In this document: positions 1-12,821 of the stretch, in pieces
Numbering within the stretch: the first letter of the stretch is position 1
Layout of the letters: each line of letters begins with the position of its first letter
From: Pegea sp. RAD2-039
Taxonomy: Eukaryota; Chordata; Thaliacea; Salpida; Salpidae
Assembly (NCBI GenBank): GCA_034620365.1
Contig: JAQGEQ010000235.1
Coordinates: 1 to 64,000 of the forward strand
Direction: 5' to 3'
Length of the DNA: 64,000 bases
Notes under the pieces: generated by a model
Database searches by the model: none
Told to the model about the DNA's origin: nothing
The model's input: only the letters and a program-made list of their open reading frames with translations
Position numbers and translations under genes: made by a program

Positions 1-2
1 AA

Positions 3-680
3 AACATGCAACCTGAAAAAACTGTTGTAACTCAGCAACTACTAAATCAAAGCCATCTCCAGCAGAACCATAGCTTTATTGAAATGCCAGTGAACCAAGA
101 GTGTTTTTCCGATGGACAATCTATACTTGAAGTACAGATGTATGAACAGCCAGTGATCCAAACACAGGATGAACAAGTAGCTCAACATGGTTCTGTCAGC
201 TATTTGCAGCAAGTTCAACCTACTGATTTTACTTCTAAACAATCTGAACAAGGAAAGTTCTACAGGCCTAATTTTCCTCACATGAGCCAAGAAACTGATC
301 TTCAAAAATCAACAAATCATCAGCAAGTTGTTTCAGGACTATAACTCAACCAAACAGATCAGTATCATCCACCAAACGTATCCCATAATTTCCAACAAAG
401 TTTTTTCCCGCAATTTTATCACGATCAACATCAAAACGGTCAATTCTCTCAACAAAATCAGCATGATGCCGTCAATCAACAACATCGATTTGTTACTTGT
501 CAGCAACAGCAATTAGCTGCTCACAACTCTACTTACCCAGCAACAATTCCCACCAAAAGCAACAATCGAATGTTACCAAGTCAGCAGGATTACATTTATG
601 GTCACAATGAGGAAAAATATTCTCAAAACCAATGGTTTGTAAAATTATTAAAACTTTCAATAATATTATATTACAATAAG
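3..680 (+). pseudogene. Gln-rich protein, partial, one in-frame TAA
   Basis: The frame is open from the first bases of the window to a stop at 681-683, except for one TAA at 342-344. Composition is the same on both sides of that stop: rich in Gln, His, Asn and Ser, with motifs such as QQNQHDAVNQQH after it, so both halves look like one coding stretch. The TAA could come from a CAA Gln codon by one change. No folded domain is visible; the region resembles the low-complexity tail of a transcription factor or RNA-binding protein, but I do not recognise the family. The true exon end is unsure: a weak donor (GTTTGT) lies at 635 and the last 15 codons before the stop are AT-rich and unlike the rest. 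It may be a pseudogene, a null allele or a base error. Confidence 0.5.
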
Positions 681-683
681 TAA

Positions 684-2515
684 TGGTTCAGATTTGTTTT
701 AATGTTGTTGATTATCTATATAAAGATTTACTTGATTCTAACTTTTTGTCTTTCTTAACGATGAAACTTTCTTAACTAAACTCAAAGATCAATATTTGTT
801 TATTTCAAATTCTCTTTTTTTACATGAAATATCATAGCTTACTTTTAAGCATCAAAAAAGTAAAAATTAATTATATTTTAATTTAGTTCAAAAGTAATTA
901 AACAAAAATAGTTCAAATAAGCATTTCATTAAGATTGATTTTTTTAGATCGTATAATCCCTTTCTATGTTTTTCCTTTTTTTAAGTAATATTTTGTCTTA
1001 AACTTAATTCAAGGAATAACTTCGTCGAAGAAATGGATAAGATAGCTAGGTATAGATGGGTTTTGAAGAAGTTGAGATCATTTATACTTTTTCGAATGCA
1101 GAAAAAGTTTCAATGATCTCTTTGTTAAATCTATCAAAATCATTTTTGTAGTGTATCTAATTTAAACTTTTGAAACTGTTTAATTGCATTTATTTTAATT
1201 CAAATTTAAAACTGGTAATGATTTATTTCAATAATTTAAACTGTGGTTATCAAACAGAGCAGAAAGAGCTGCTAACCAAGAACAACACTAGTCAACTTTA
1301 GGATTAATCATGACTCACTTCCATAGAAATTAAGCAAAACCAGGTTTTTATAGTTTTAGGTGGAATATTTTGTTCAATGTTTCACTGTTGCTAATTTTCT
1401 TTTTTGTATGAGCAACTTTTGATTTTTTACAGGTAAATGTGCTTCTGGGGAACTTTCACGGAGTTTCCAGCATTTTAAGCATTTTATTTCTAGTATTTCA
1501 GGCCGATTGAATATCTTAACTTAAGTCAAATGACTATCATCAACGGTAATGATTTAATAGTTTTGATTCTCAAACATTTGTAGGGCAACAAGTTAAATTA
1601 TCTGCCATTTGAATTAAAATTGTTTTTCTTTATCTTTTATAATCATATGATACTCATAATTGTGTTGAAGTTTTGTTTTACGGTCAAATTTGTACCTCAA
1701 AAAGTTTTGTATCAGATATGTGATGAGCTTGATAAAAGTATTCTTTAATAGTTTCAGTTTTGAATCAAACTGTAAACAATGTCATAAATGTGGTCTTCTG
1801 CTGGATTTGAGAATTTTAAGTTGAAAATCTTTAAATATCAGTTCAACACAAACTTTTACTTGTTTAGTGAAAAGAGTGCTGATGTTATCGATTATCAAAA
1901 AATAACTCTCTGTTTAAAATATTGTTTGCTGTTTATATGTATAGCTATTAATAATGCTTTTTTTGTAATTGAGGTATTTGTGTTAATTTGTGTTTACTTG
2001 TAAAACAATGGAATCATTTTGCAAAATAAAATAGATTGATCAAACTAAACTAGTAGACCAGCTGAATGGTAAGATTTATAGCCATTTTGCAGCTATTTTT
2101 AACATTAAGTTAAGTTTTTAAGCATTTGACACATACAAGAAGCAGAAATTATTTACAAGAACTAGCTTTTCATCAAGTCTCTGCATTCACATATATATGA
2201 AAGCAGCTAATATATCCTGATAATGAGTATTACGAGTAACTATAATGCAAACTTTAATTGCAATAGAAAGCTTTCATTGAGTTTGAAATTATGAACAGAG
2301 TTTAAACCATTGATCAAAACTGTATGCTTGTTTTATAAAATAAATTGTCAAAAGAAAGTTTAAATAAAAGTAAAAGCCTATTTTTAATCATGTTCTTTGT
2401 AAATTTAAGTCAGATGGTTAAACGGACAGCAAATACTTATGTTAAAAGTAAACAGTCCAAAACTTTCACAGACTTAGTGGCTCCTTTAGATGTTTGTACT
2501 ACTTAGAATCTGAAA
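684..2515. other. AT-rich stretch without a supported gene
   Basis: Mostly simple AT-rich sequence. A T-rich tract ending in ACAG near 1431 is followed by an open stretch of about 30 codons that could be a terminal exon of the gene at the left end, and an AATAAA lies near 2026, but nothing confirms this. An ATG-led ORF at 1788-2003 is hydrophobic and AT-driven and is not called. Confidence 0.4.
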
Positions 2516-2516
2516 T

Positions 2517-3315
2517 GTGAATGATATAAAAGCAAATGATGTAAAAGTGAATGATATAAAAGTGAATGATGTAAATGTGAATGATATAAAAGTGAATGAT
2601 ATAAAAGTGAATGATGTAAAAGTGAATGATATAAAAGTGAATGATATAAAAGTGAATGATGTAAAAGTGAATGATGTAAAAGTGAATGATGTAAAAGTGA
2701 ATGATGTAAAAGTGAATGATGTAAAAGTGAATGATATAAAAGTGAATGATATAAAAGTGAATGATATAAAAGTGAATGATGTAAAAGTGAATGATGTAAA
2801 AGTGAATGATGTAAAAGTGAATGATATAAAAGTGAATGATATAAAAGTGAATGATGTAAATGTGAATGATATAAAAGTGAATGATATAAAAGTGAATGAT
2901 ATAAAAGTGAATGATATAAAAGTGAATGATGTAAAAGTGAATGATGTAAAAGTGAATGATGTAAAAGTGAATGATATAAAAGTGAATGATATAAAAGTGA
3001 ATGATGTAAATGTGAATGATATAAAAGTGAATGATATAAAAGTGAATGATATAAAAGTGAATGATGTAAAAGTGAATGATATAAAAGTGAATGATATAAA
3101 AGTGAATGATGTAAAAGTGAATGATGTAAAAGTGAATGATGTAAAAGTGAATGATGTAAAAGTGAATGATATAAAAGTGAATGATATAAAAGTGAATGAT
3201 ATAAAAGCAAATGATATAAAAGTGAATGATATAAAAGTGAATGATATAAAAGTGAATGATGTAAAAGTGAATGATATAAAAGTGAATGATGTAAAAGTGA
3301 ATGATGTAAAAGTGA
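2517..3315. repeat. 15-bp minisatellite, 53 units
   Basis: The unit is ATGATRTAAAAGTGA, repeated 53 times without an indel. The main variation is A or G at one position (ATA or GTA). Rarer variants are TGTGA (units 4, 23 and 33) and AGCAA (ends of units 1 and 46). Because the unit is a multiple of three and lacks stops in some frames, it is open on both strands: plus reads VNDIK/VNDVK, minus reads LLYHS/LLHHS. Units 18-26 (2776-2910) and 28-36 (2926-3060) carry the same variant order, a 150-bp higher-order duplication. The sequence at both ends is ordinary AT-rich DNA. Confidence 0.95.
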
Positions 3316-4007
3316 GATTATAACAATCTGGAATTTTCTGATTGTGCTTTTAAGGTGATCATCATAGATATCAAACAGATTTTTATCACTCGAACACAAG
3401 ATCAGCGTTAAATTATTTTTATCTTTTTTAAACTTTTTTTTATATAAAATGCTTTTAGAACATTAAACGACTATTCTGTATTTAAACTAACCTACAAAAA
3501 CTTGACAAAACCAATTAAAACATGAAATATTCGACTATAGCTGCTTGATAGAATAATTGATAGAAGCAAAACGTTTTTATAATTTTATTTTAATTCGAAC
3601 AAAATAATTAAACATCAAATATAAGAGGCAAAATTTAAACTTATATTGTATAACATAAATTTTTCTGGTAGTAAAAATAATTAGCAAACGCACAAACAAA
3701 TATCACAGATATCAAACTTTACTTTATCAGGAGTAAAATTTTATTTTATCATTTTTAAAACTATTTAAGCTTACATCCGACCAACATTATCTAATTTCAT
3801 TGGTACTTGTTCATATATTTTTGACGTTTATCCTTTAACTTTTGAAGAGTTATCATTTTAAAAGAAAACAATTTAAAATGATTTTTCAAGTTTAAATCAA
3901 AAAAGACATTCAAGAAAAAAACTAAACTTTTCTTATGTAAGGTTTCAATACTTTACTAATACTTTTGCAAATCTTATATTTGACTTCTTTTTCGAACTAA
4001 TCTTTAT
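3316..4007. other. AT-rich spacer, no gene seen
   Basis: No coding bias or RNA motif is visible. A minus-strand frame running from the minisatellite to 3399 is an extension of the repeat frame and has no independent support. Confidence 0.4.
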
Positions 4008-5288
4008 TTAACTTGCAGGCATCACCATTTTAAAGCAAGAAAACAACTGTTTGGTTATTTCTGTGGCTGTACTCAAAATAGATTTCATTTTTTGAAAGCC
4101 TGAAACATCTTCACACAATAGTTTTATATTAAGTAATTCGTCCAACATGATTTCATAAAGAATAATAGACATTTCATCTTTGTTGGAATCTTTCATTTTC
4201 TCTGAAACGTCAGATGTAATATTGTTTGGCTGATTAGAAAAATCGGAACTTCTACAATCTTCTTCAGACAAGTAAGAATCAGTTTGGAGGCGGATAGATT
4301 CTTTTCTTATCTTTGGAAACTTTACAAAGTTAACTAAAACATTCAACATGATGAAACTAAACAAAACAGGTACAAGTAGATTGTTAAAATAAATTTCAAA
4401 AAAATTTGGAATGTGTTTATCTCTACGTAAACTTATTTGTAGGTATTCGAAGGCAAACGATTGTCCAAAAATATATATTTGTCCTTCGATCGAAGACTGA
4501 ATGAATAACCTCAAATCGCATAAGTTTACAAAAGCAATCACTCTCATTACTTTTCGGTACTACTCGAGATAAGCAGAATCTGTAGGCAACGGATTGTTAC
4601 ATAATTGCACAAGTGCGTAACAAATGCAATTAAAATATGTTAAATATTCTTGAAACTTGTAAAAATTTCTATTTGTTGATTGTTTAGCAATTTTAGTTCT
4701 ACCAGATAGCAAAGACAATCTGGTGATTAAATCATTAAGTTTTGTGGTTTGTTTGAAGATATTAGTTTCGGTTATATTGCCGAATACATCCAATATCTGC
4801 ACCAGAAAAGATAAAAACGTAGATGCTTTGTATTCCATTATGGTTTTAGTAGGCTTTAATTTTTTAGCAATCAACAGACAATGTTTTAATAACTCTAAGG
4901 CAACAAAATGGCTTTCTACAGATTTGTACTTTATTAAAGAAAATTTCGTTCCAATTCGATAGAATACTCTAAGTATAGTAAAATCACATGAGATTTCGTT
5001 GGCTTTAAAAGCTTTTAATTTGTAAAGTTTCACTAATCCACTTTCTTTGTAAATCCAGTAAACGAATCCTGCTGACAAAATATTATCTTTCACAAGTGAA
5101 TCAGAAAAACAATCTAATCCATCAAAATCTTTATTTTGGTGCTTAGAGTGAAGTTCTATCAGCTCATTTCCTGTCGGGCTTGTAAAAATGTAATCAAATA
5201 AACTACCTTGCAAAATGAAACACGTCTTTCCTCCAGCGTCTAGGACTTTCACACATTCAGAATATTTATTCATTTCAAAATTGTTCAT
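4008..5288 (-). pseudogene. Unrecognised protein gene, about 426 codons, one in-frame TAG
   Basis: Two long minus-strand frames (5288-4560, 242 codons; 4547-4008, 179 codons) lie in the same reading frame. They are separated only by TAG at 4560-4562 and four sense codons, so together they read as one gene with a single nonsense codon. The start is ATG at 5288, in context AAGATAATG, just downstream of a possible TGTAG acceptor. The protein is mixed alpha/beta-like, with no signal peptide. The second half has a hydrophobic stretch (LLVPVLFSFIMLNVLVNF) and an acidic, Ser-rich linker. The stop runs straight into AATAAA (TTTATT on the plus strand at 4003-4008), a plausible poly(A) signal. I do not recognise the family. 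The long frame in such AT-rich DNA argues for a real gene, perhaps recently disabled. Confidence 0.6.
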
Positions 5289-5889
5289 TATCTTGCTGAT
5301 TAATCTACAAAATCAGGATCTGCTAAAGTTAAGGCTACACTTAAATGTTTCATTAGATAAAAGGTTTCATCACATAGTACAATTATTAAATTAAAAATGT
5401 TTTAGAATATATCTTAACTTACAACTTATAACAGAAATTAAGATTTAAATTCAGTTAAGAAGTAGTAGTACCTTCATTAAATTAAATTCTAAATCAAAAT
5501 TATGAAATCACATCAAATAATTAAAAGATATTCGGTACAAAACTAAAATCAAAAATTTAAGTAGAAAATAGAACTTTCCATATAAGAAAGAAATCTTCAA
5601 CACATTTGCCCTCATCTTTGGGTTGTTCTCATATATGAGTGCTTGCAAATGTAAAGCAAATCAACCGAAATAACAATCATTGAAAACAGTTTTATTACCT
5701 ATAACAGTTGGTTCATACTGTAAACATTTTAGTATTATATTTTCAATTTAAGAACTGAAAAAAAGAAAGTTTTATTATTTATAAATTTTGTAAAATCTTA
5801 AAGTGATATTTCTACTTTTTCTGCTTACATAAATTGACATTTTACATATATTACATAAAACCTTAGAGGTATTCTTTTAATTTGGCAAA
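5289..5889. other. AT-rich spacer upstream of the minus-strand gene
   Basis: No gene or repeat is recognised. It probably contains the 5' region of the minus-strand gene ending at 4008. Confidence 0.35.
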
Positions 5890-6038
5890 ATGCAAAAGAT
5901 AATTCTTCGCAAGTTATACAAGCTCACAACAGCTTTTGTGAATATGTCTTGTTACTTTCCACAAGAAGCAAAAAATAAAGCTCTACTTGAACACAAAAAG
6001 CAAGATTTTCTTAAAATAAGCATCCAACTGAAAGAAAA
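5890..6038 (+). other. Open frame of 50 codons cut by a LINE insertion
   Basis: An ATG in good context (GCAAAATGC) opens about 50 lysine- and leucine-rich codons that run straight into truncated LINE ORF2 at about 6039. The first part is not LINE sequence: full LINE copies have different bases here. It could be an exon of a small host gene interrupted by the LINE, or chance. No family is recognised and no continuation is seen beyond the LINE. Confidence 0.3.
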
Positions 6039-8931
6039 GGATGACAGTGATCTTTTTCGTGCTTTGCGCTGTGACAGACTGTTTGATAGAGGCGGCGGTG
6101 TTTGTGTAATCTATAAAACATCACTGGCACCCATGATTTTAAGAATTAAGATAAATACCATTGATTGCCCAGGATTTGAGATTATTGCTTTCAATTTTCA
6201 TTACTCAAAGTCTAAGTTTTCCCGCTTTATATGTACCTACCTACCACCGTCTAAAGTTAACGATGAGGTTACTATTAAGGCCTTATTGAAGGTTCTGAAA
6301 AGCCTTGTTTGTCCTGAGATTTAAATTCTCGGGGATCTTAATTTTAGTAGAATTGATTGGAATAACCCAAATTTAGCATTCAATGGAAAATTGTTTAATT
6401 TGAATGGAGACAAAAATAATTTAGCCAATCTGAGTCATGTCTTTGTAAGCTTCCTTGATGCCAATAATCTATCTCAGATGGTTACTTTTCCAACCCAAGT
6501 TAGTGGTAATACTTTGGATCTTCTCATCACATCAAAACCTGAGAACGTTATCTACGTTGATCAAAATGAACCTTTTGCTCTGACATGCGATCACAATATG
6601 ATTGAATTCAAGCTACAACAAACTTTTTCTACGAACGTTAAAACTCCAAGCATACGGAACTTTTATCGTGGAAATTATAACAGTATAAAAAAGTTTTTAT
6701 CAGGTGTTGAATGGATTTCTGTTTTCAACTCTACCAAAGATATCAATGATATCTACTCGAGGTTTACTAATATTGTTAATGAGTCAATTAAAAAGTTCAT
6801 ACCTTTATATAGAGTCAACAAAAACCCACACTTGCCAAGATATTTAAGGAATTTACAGCATTTGAAAAACCTCTTAAACAAACAAACTAAAGCAGATCCT
6901 TCCATCAAACCTCTATACAAAGATCTTTGTCTAGTCTACAAGAAATCAGTTTATAGCTTCTAATTAGGAAAAGAAAGTGCACTCTTATCTTCACCTAGCA
7001 AGAAAACGTTTTTGAGCTTCATTAATCACAAGCTTAAGGCGAGATCTCATCTACCTCCCTTGCTTAAAAACGCCAATCAGCTGGTGATGGAACCAAAGAA
7101 TAAAGCTGAATTGCTAAACAAACAATTTGAAAAGGTTTTTATAACCGATGATGGCAATACTCCTACTATTTCCTATTCCAATATCCTTTCAAATATTTCT
7201 GAGGTGGTAGATCTAGACATAACAGTTGATATAGTATCTAAGGCTATTTCTTCTCTAAAATAAACAGTTTCCAACACCCCAGATCAAATCCCAGCTTTTT
7301 GCTTAAGAAAAAGTACTTCTTCTTTAGCGCTACCCTTATCGCTACTCTTTAACATGACTCTTAAGCGGGGAAGACTTATACAAATTTGGAAGAATGCTAT
7401 TATTACTCCAATTCATAAGAAGGGTCCCAGAAACACTGCACTTAACTACAGACCAGTTTCGCTGACTTCGGTTATCTGCAGAACTCAAGAACATATCATT
7501 CACAACCATATAACTAGCCATTTGACGGAGCATCATCTAATATCTGATGTCCAGCATGGCTTTGTTAAGCAAAGATCTTCTTTGAATCAACATCTCACTT
7601 TTTTCAATGAGCTTACAGCTCATTACGAAAGTAATACTCCATGTGACATCATACACCTTGATTTTGCTAAAGCTTTTGATTCTGTTCCACACAACAAGCT
7701 CATTACTGTATTGGAAAACATAAAAATCAGCAACTCTATCTTAAAATGGATTGAAGATTTCTTATCAGGTAGAACCCAACGAACCCGTGTAGAAAGATCT
7801 TTATCTACTCCTAGTAAAGTCACCAGCGGTGTTCCTCAGGGTTCCGTTCTGGGTCCACTTCTCTTTTTGATTTTCATTGAAGACCTCATCAGAAGACTAA
7901 TAACAGTAGACAATGTGTTTGTGTATGCAGATGACATCAAGCTATTATCTGGTTCTCACTCAAAACTCAAAACTGCACTAAACATTGTAGAAAACTGGTC
8001 TGCGAATTGGCAACTTAAAATCCAGCCAACAAAGTCTGAAGTTATAATATTCTCCCGTAAGCCAGCTGCCAACTTCAGCAACCAATACTACATCAATGGA
8101 TCTATTCTTGAACGAGTATCCTCAATCATAGATCTCGGCATTACTCTAACATCTGACTTCAAATGGCACAGTTATGTTTCCAGAATCTTTGTTAAATCTA
8201 TCAAGCTTGTCCACCTCATCATAAAGACTTTTAATTCTAAAGATCCATGGTTTTTCGTCAACCTTTTCAAACTGTACATACGCCCTATTCTTGAATGTAA
8301 TGTCAGTGCATGGATGCCATATCAAGTTGGTGATATCAGAAAAATTGAATCTTTTCAGGCAACATTTACGAGATTGGTTTGCAGGAAACATAATATCAAA
8401 TCCGAGAGTTATAAGCATCGTCTCAGCTTCTTCAATCTAGATATTTTGGAAATCCGAAGAATTAAATACGACCTTATTCTGATTTTTAAAATTATTCACA
8501 ACCTAATTGATCTTCAGTTTGATGACTTTTTCTCCATTAGTCCCTCCCTCAAGTTATATCAACTTAGAAGACATATATTATATCTTAATAAGCCCACTCC
8601 ACCAGCTACGTTAACCAGATTAAGTTTTTCTCATACCGCACAATCAGTACATGGAACAATCTGCCATCAGAGATTGTCATGTCAAAATCACTTATGCTGT
8701 TCAAGAAAAAGCTGAATTGTTATAATATCGCCAACATTGCCATTTCTAAACTGTGAATTTTTCTCTTTTACAAAACTAAGATTCTGTGCAATTCTTCATT
8801 GTCATATGCTTTTTCGTTTACACGTCAAAGAGATCTAATTTGTGAGAATGTGTGTTAGCAAGAGGTGCTCTCTTTAGACACCCTCCTTCGCATTTATTGT
8901 AATAAATAAATAAATAGATAAATGAATGAAT
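6039..8931 (+). mobile_element. LINE-1: 5'-truncated CR1-like LINE, inactive
   Basis: Matches the intact ORF2 at 39161-42208 from within the endonuclease domain to the 3' end, followed by 3' UTR and an (AATA)n/(AATG)n tail. Broken by stops at 6322-6324, 6961-6963 and 7261-7263, a 6-base in-frame loss before the YADD motif near 7910, and a one-base deletion near 8625 that shifts the last residues. The reverse transcriptase motifs are still readable (LDFAKAFDSVPHNK, GVPQGSVLGPLLF, YADD). No target-site duplication is obvious. Its tail abuts the first array unit at 8936, where units 2 and 3 are instead preceded by the right spacer. Confidence 0.9.
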
Positions 8932-8935
8932 AAAA

Positions 8936-10098
8936 TTTACTTGATTTTTTAAAAAATGGAAAAACGTCTTACTGAAGTTTCTTATTTTTAATCTTATTAT
9001 TTTTTAAACATATGAGTTCATGGTTTTTATTTCGTTTATCTATCCATTAAATTATATAGAGGTCTTTTTTTCTTTTTAGTTTAGTTATTAAAGTAGAAAA
9101 AGTTAAATGAAATTTATGTAAATATATATAATAAATATTTTCAAAACTATATTTTGGGGTTTGGTAGAATTTTATAAATCTGAAAATTAAACTATTAAAG
9201 ATTAATTAAGTTAAATAATTAACTAAATAATATTTTGAATTCTGTGAATAATTTTAAATTGAATTCTAACTCCTGTTAAAAATTGATATACTTTCAGGAT
9301 TATTTGTATAAGTTATTGTTATTTATAAGCAATTGACGTAAAATACTACTTCAACAAATTTTATATTAAACTAATGGTAAATAGCCTCAGCTTTCTTGAA
9401 AATAACTTTATTTTGGTGTGATTTATCATTCAGTCAATTAAATTCATTATTCGAAAGGTTCAAAAGTTTAACTTTAATGACATTTAGTATTAGTCAGACT
9501 AATTAGTTTCAAACGTTTACAAGCTTCTTGATAGCAGCTGTTGAAACAACATTTTATAAATCAAAAGATTAAATAGCTATGAGTCATATCCAAGAAAACA
9601 ATTTATAGATAAAAATAATCTATTAAGTTTGTAGAAATATTTTTTGACCAAATTAAATTACCATAATTATAAAACAAAAAAGCTTTCCTTTTTTTAAATG
9701 CTGAGAAACTGATAAAAACATTTTGACAGAAGTCTAGATGAAACATATTTTAAATTTTTACATCTATATACTTTTATAAGCAATATGAAATTTTATACAA
9801 AAGTTTGTACAATTTAAATATACCTCTTTGTGTGAAAAAATAACAAACAAAAACATTTGATTTCTGTTACTTATTTTATTATTATACAAAATCATCTTAA
9901 TTATTTTGATGATTGATAAACAGGATAACAACTTAAGAAATATTGTTAATGATTTTATGTTTCAATTTTCTTCAGTATTTGAAATAATTAAACTTTTTCA
10001 TGTAGCCGAAAGGTTTATTAAAACAAGATGATATAAAAACTGATAATATAAAAATTGTTTGGTTTAATTCTATCAGCTTTTTAATTAATTTTTTCCAG
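8936..10098. other. Left spacer of unit 1
   Basis: AT-rich and non-coding by eye; repeated at 31123-32287 and 49608-50771. No gene, RNA or regulatory motif is recognised. Confidence 0.4.
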
Positions 10099-11025
10099 CT
10101 ACAGAAATGAAACGTTTGAATAAATCTTTGACTTTTATAAAGGTATGAAAATCTATTAACAATAATTTAAAAAGCTTTAATATTTTTTTCGTTTTAAGAA
10201 TGCATCCAATTGCTATATGAAGACACTTAGCATTAAAAATGAATAATAGGAAGGTTACCACAGCAGATCTTTCTAACCAGCGTTCTGTTTTCTGCAAACA
10301 ATTAATAGAAAATGAAAAATATGATATTAAGAAAGAGGAAAAACTTTTGGTAACAACTATTTCATGCTATTCTTATTTATTTAAAGTTTGTACAACTAGC
10401 TTTACGTTAGAAGCAAACAAAGTTAAATAAACCTTAATATTTCATGTGAAAACTGTTGATATTTAAGTATATATGGCAGTTTTACTCTTCATTGCTGTTT
10501 ACCGCTAATGTTAATTGAAAAAATAAAGTGAAATCAAAATTAGAAGTTATATAAATTTTATTCGAGCAGATGATTTAAATTGAATAAACTATATCAATAA
10601 AAGTATACATAGATTCATTTTTAAATAAGGTTCTTAGGTTAAAAATATATTCTAATGAATAGTTTATTTAAGATGTGATAAATTACATACAGTTAGTGAT
10701 TTGTATTAACTTGTCATAAAATATTTCATCTGGATAAGAAATCGATTTAGACTTTTTGGGTCTTGTTACAATAAAAATCTTTCAATGCATTAAGATATAG
10801 GGCGGAAATGAATTTATGTATTGCAAAAAATCATTTAATATGAAAAATACTTTGCAAGAACATACTCGCACTGTCCACGAAAAGCAAAAAGCTTTTTCGT
10901 GTATTGAGTGTTGAAAGTCACTTTAGGTTAATCAGATCACCTCACACAACATAAACAAATTCACACAGGCGACAAATTATCAAAATGTAAATTTTGCTGA
11001 AGATCATTTACGCATCTATCTACTA
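10099..11025 (+). pseudogene. Decayed C2H2 zinc-finger gene, unit 1
   Basis: Three exon-like pieces. Exon a (10099-10142) has a strong TTTTTTCCAG acceptor and an AAG|GTATGA donor. Exon b (10199-10349) follows a TCGTTTTAAG acceptor and ends at TTG|GTAAC. Exon c (10801-11025) encodes C2H2 fingers: a YCKKSF-type finger, a CIEC finger with the linker HTGD, and a third CKFC finger. In unit 1 exon b has extra stops and a one-base length change, and exon c has a 2-base length change inside the second finger plus stops. It is best read as the relic of a zinc-finger DNA-binding gene; the clearer copy is in unit 2. Confidence 0.65.
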
Positions 11026-12657
11026 GTAGCAGGTTTCAGCTTGTTAATACATAGGTTTTAAAACTTAGTCTAAATTATTTTTATAAATTTATCAAAGAAT
11101 TGTGTGGATTTGGTGAATTATTGAATACCTTTTTTTACTATTTACTTTAGAAGTATTGCCTTATTTAAATGATTTTTTTTTATTTGTTTTTGTATCGATA
11201 TATTTTTAAAGCTTTCTTATCTATAGCAGCATACATAGTTTTAGTTTTTTATATAATGATATATCGAATACATAGTTTTAAATTCAATGCTACATTATAT
11301 TTTCATTGAGAACTGCAATGTAATCCTTCTACTAATCAAATATTTTTATTGAAAATGTCATTTGGTTTTCTGCAGTGTAAATCAGAACTTACACTTTTCT
11401 AGTAAGTTAATTCTGTATGATTAAATTTAAAATAGTTTAAACCAAACTTTATGCAATGTTTAGTGTTTTCTTGAATTACTTTATAAATGAAACAAACAAT
11501 AAATATAAATTATTCAAAAATTATTTCTCTGTTTTTGTTTGTTATAATGTTTGTAATTCACAATTATGAAAGCATTGTTAATGCTAATGTTAATGTTAAT
11601 TAATTTAAATCGCTTAGATTAGTTCTAGCTTTAGTGTGGTTTTTGAAAGTTAATATTGATCTTCATACAAATGATTTAAATAATTTTTATTGTCACGTGT
11701 TTGTAACTTGCTGATATTAGTAATTTTGTTATTAAATTAACATAAATCCATTTTTGGTGCAAAATCTATGTTTTAAGTAAATATTTCTTAGCTTTAAAAA
11801 CATGAAAAACAGTTTTTTAACTAGCTATTCAAGCTTGTTTTTAGAATTTTAATTCTATGCATTCGATAAATAAGTAATTTGGTATTAGTTCTTTCAACTT
11901 TCTTTTAATCAAAGATATATTTCTTAAATTTTCATTAAACTTCTGTTTAAATAATCATTGATTATTTAAAATGAGTTAAAAGCCCTGATTATAAAACTTG
12001 AAGCTAAAGTTGAATGTGCCAATAAATAAAATTATATTTATTCTTTAATGAATGATTAGTAAAATTTAAGTATAAAACTATACTTTCAATACTTTAGCTT
12101 GTTTTAATCAATATAAAGCATAATAAATTTGTAATAATATCTTCTGAAAATACACATTAAAGAAATAAAGTAAAAAAATTTTTTGTCAAAACAAATGATA
12201 ACATTTTTCAAACTTTTTTTTTTCAGTTTACTAAATTTAATTATATTTCAAATGTATTTTGTATGAAGGGTATATAAATCATTTTTTAGTAGATGTAGTT
12301 TGTATTTATTCTGTTACAATTTTATCACTAATTAAATTCATATTTTAAGCATTATTAAAATTTTTTTGTTGAAATATTTAAAATTCAAAGCTAGTTTTGG
12401 AATTTGTTACTGTTTAGTTTTAACAAGTGTGAAAATTTGTATTAGTTTCCTAACAACATACTAAATAACTACTAAATAAACCAATAAAATCAAAATTAGT
12501 TAAAGTGAATAAACTGGGAAAACAATTTAATGTTGAAAATCATTTGTTACAAATTGAAGCCACAAACGGCAGATTATAAGAAGTCTATATAATCCGAAAT
12601 TATTATAAATAAATTTATCGAAAATTTTTTTGGAAATTTTTGACTCACTAGATATTT
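11026..12657. other. Spacer of unit 1, no gene seen
   Basis: AT-rich sequence shared with unit 2 (33208-34820). In unit 3 most of the equivalent is replaced by the TGF-beta ligand region. A short TTAATG/TTAATGC tandem run lies at about 11577-11600. Confidence 0.4.
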
Positions 12658-12821
12658 TTGGAGTTGAACAAGTTTCAACAAAGTTTGACGCAAATGTTTC
12701 TACAAAAAGAAACTTCTAGTTTTTTTTTCTTCTTTGCAGAAACAATTAGAAAATATAAATCCACAAAAAGCAATCTGCAACCGCTCCACGTTAAATTCGT
12801 AAAATCAAAACAAGTTAAAAC

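Noticed and set aside
2517..3315. CRISPR-like array
   Set aside because: Units are contiguous 15-base repeats without unique spacers, and the DNA is clearly eukaryotic.
2503..3399. Protein genes of 268 and 298 codons on opposite strands of the minisatellite
   Set aside because: Both follow from a 15-base unit that lacks stops; no start context, flanking exon or other sequence supports either.
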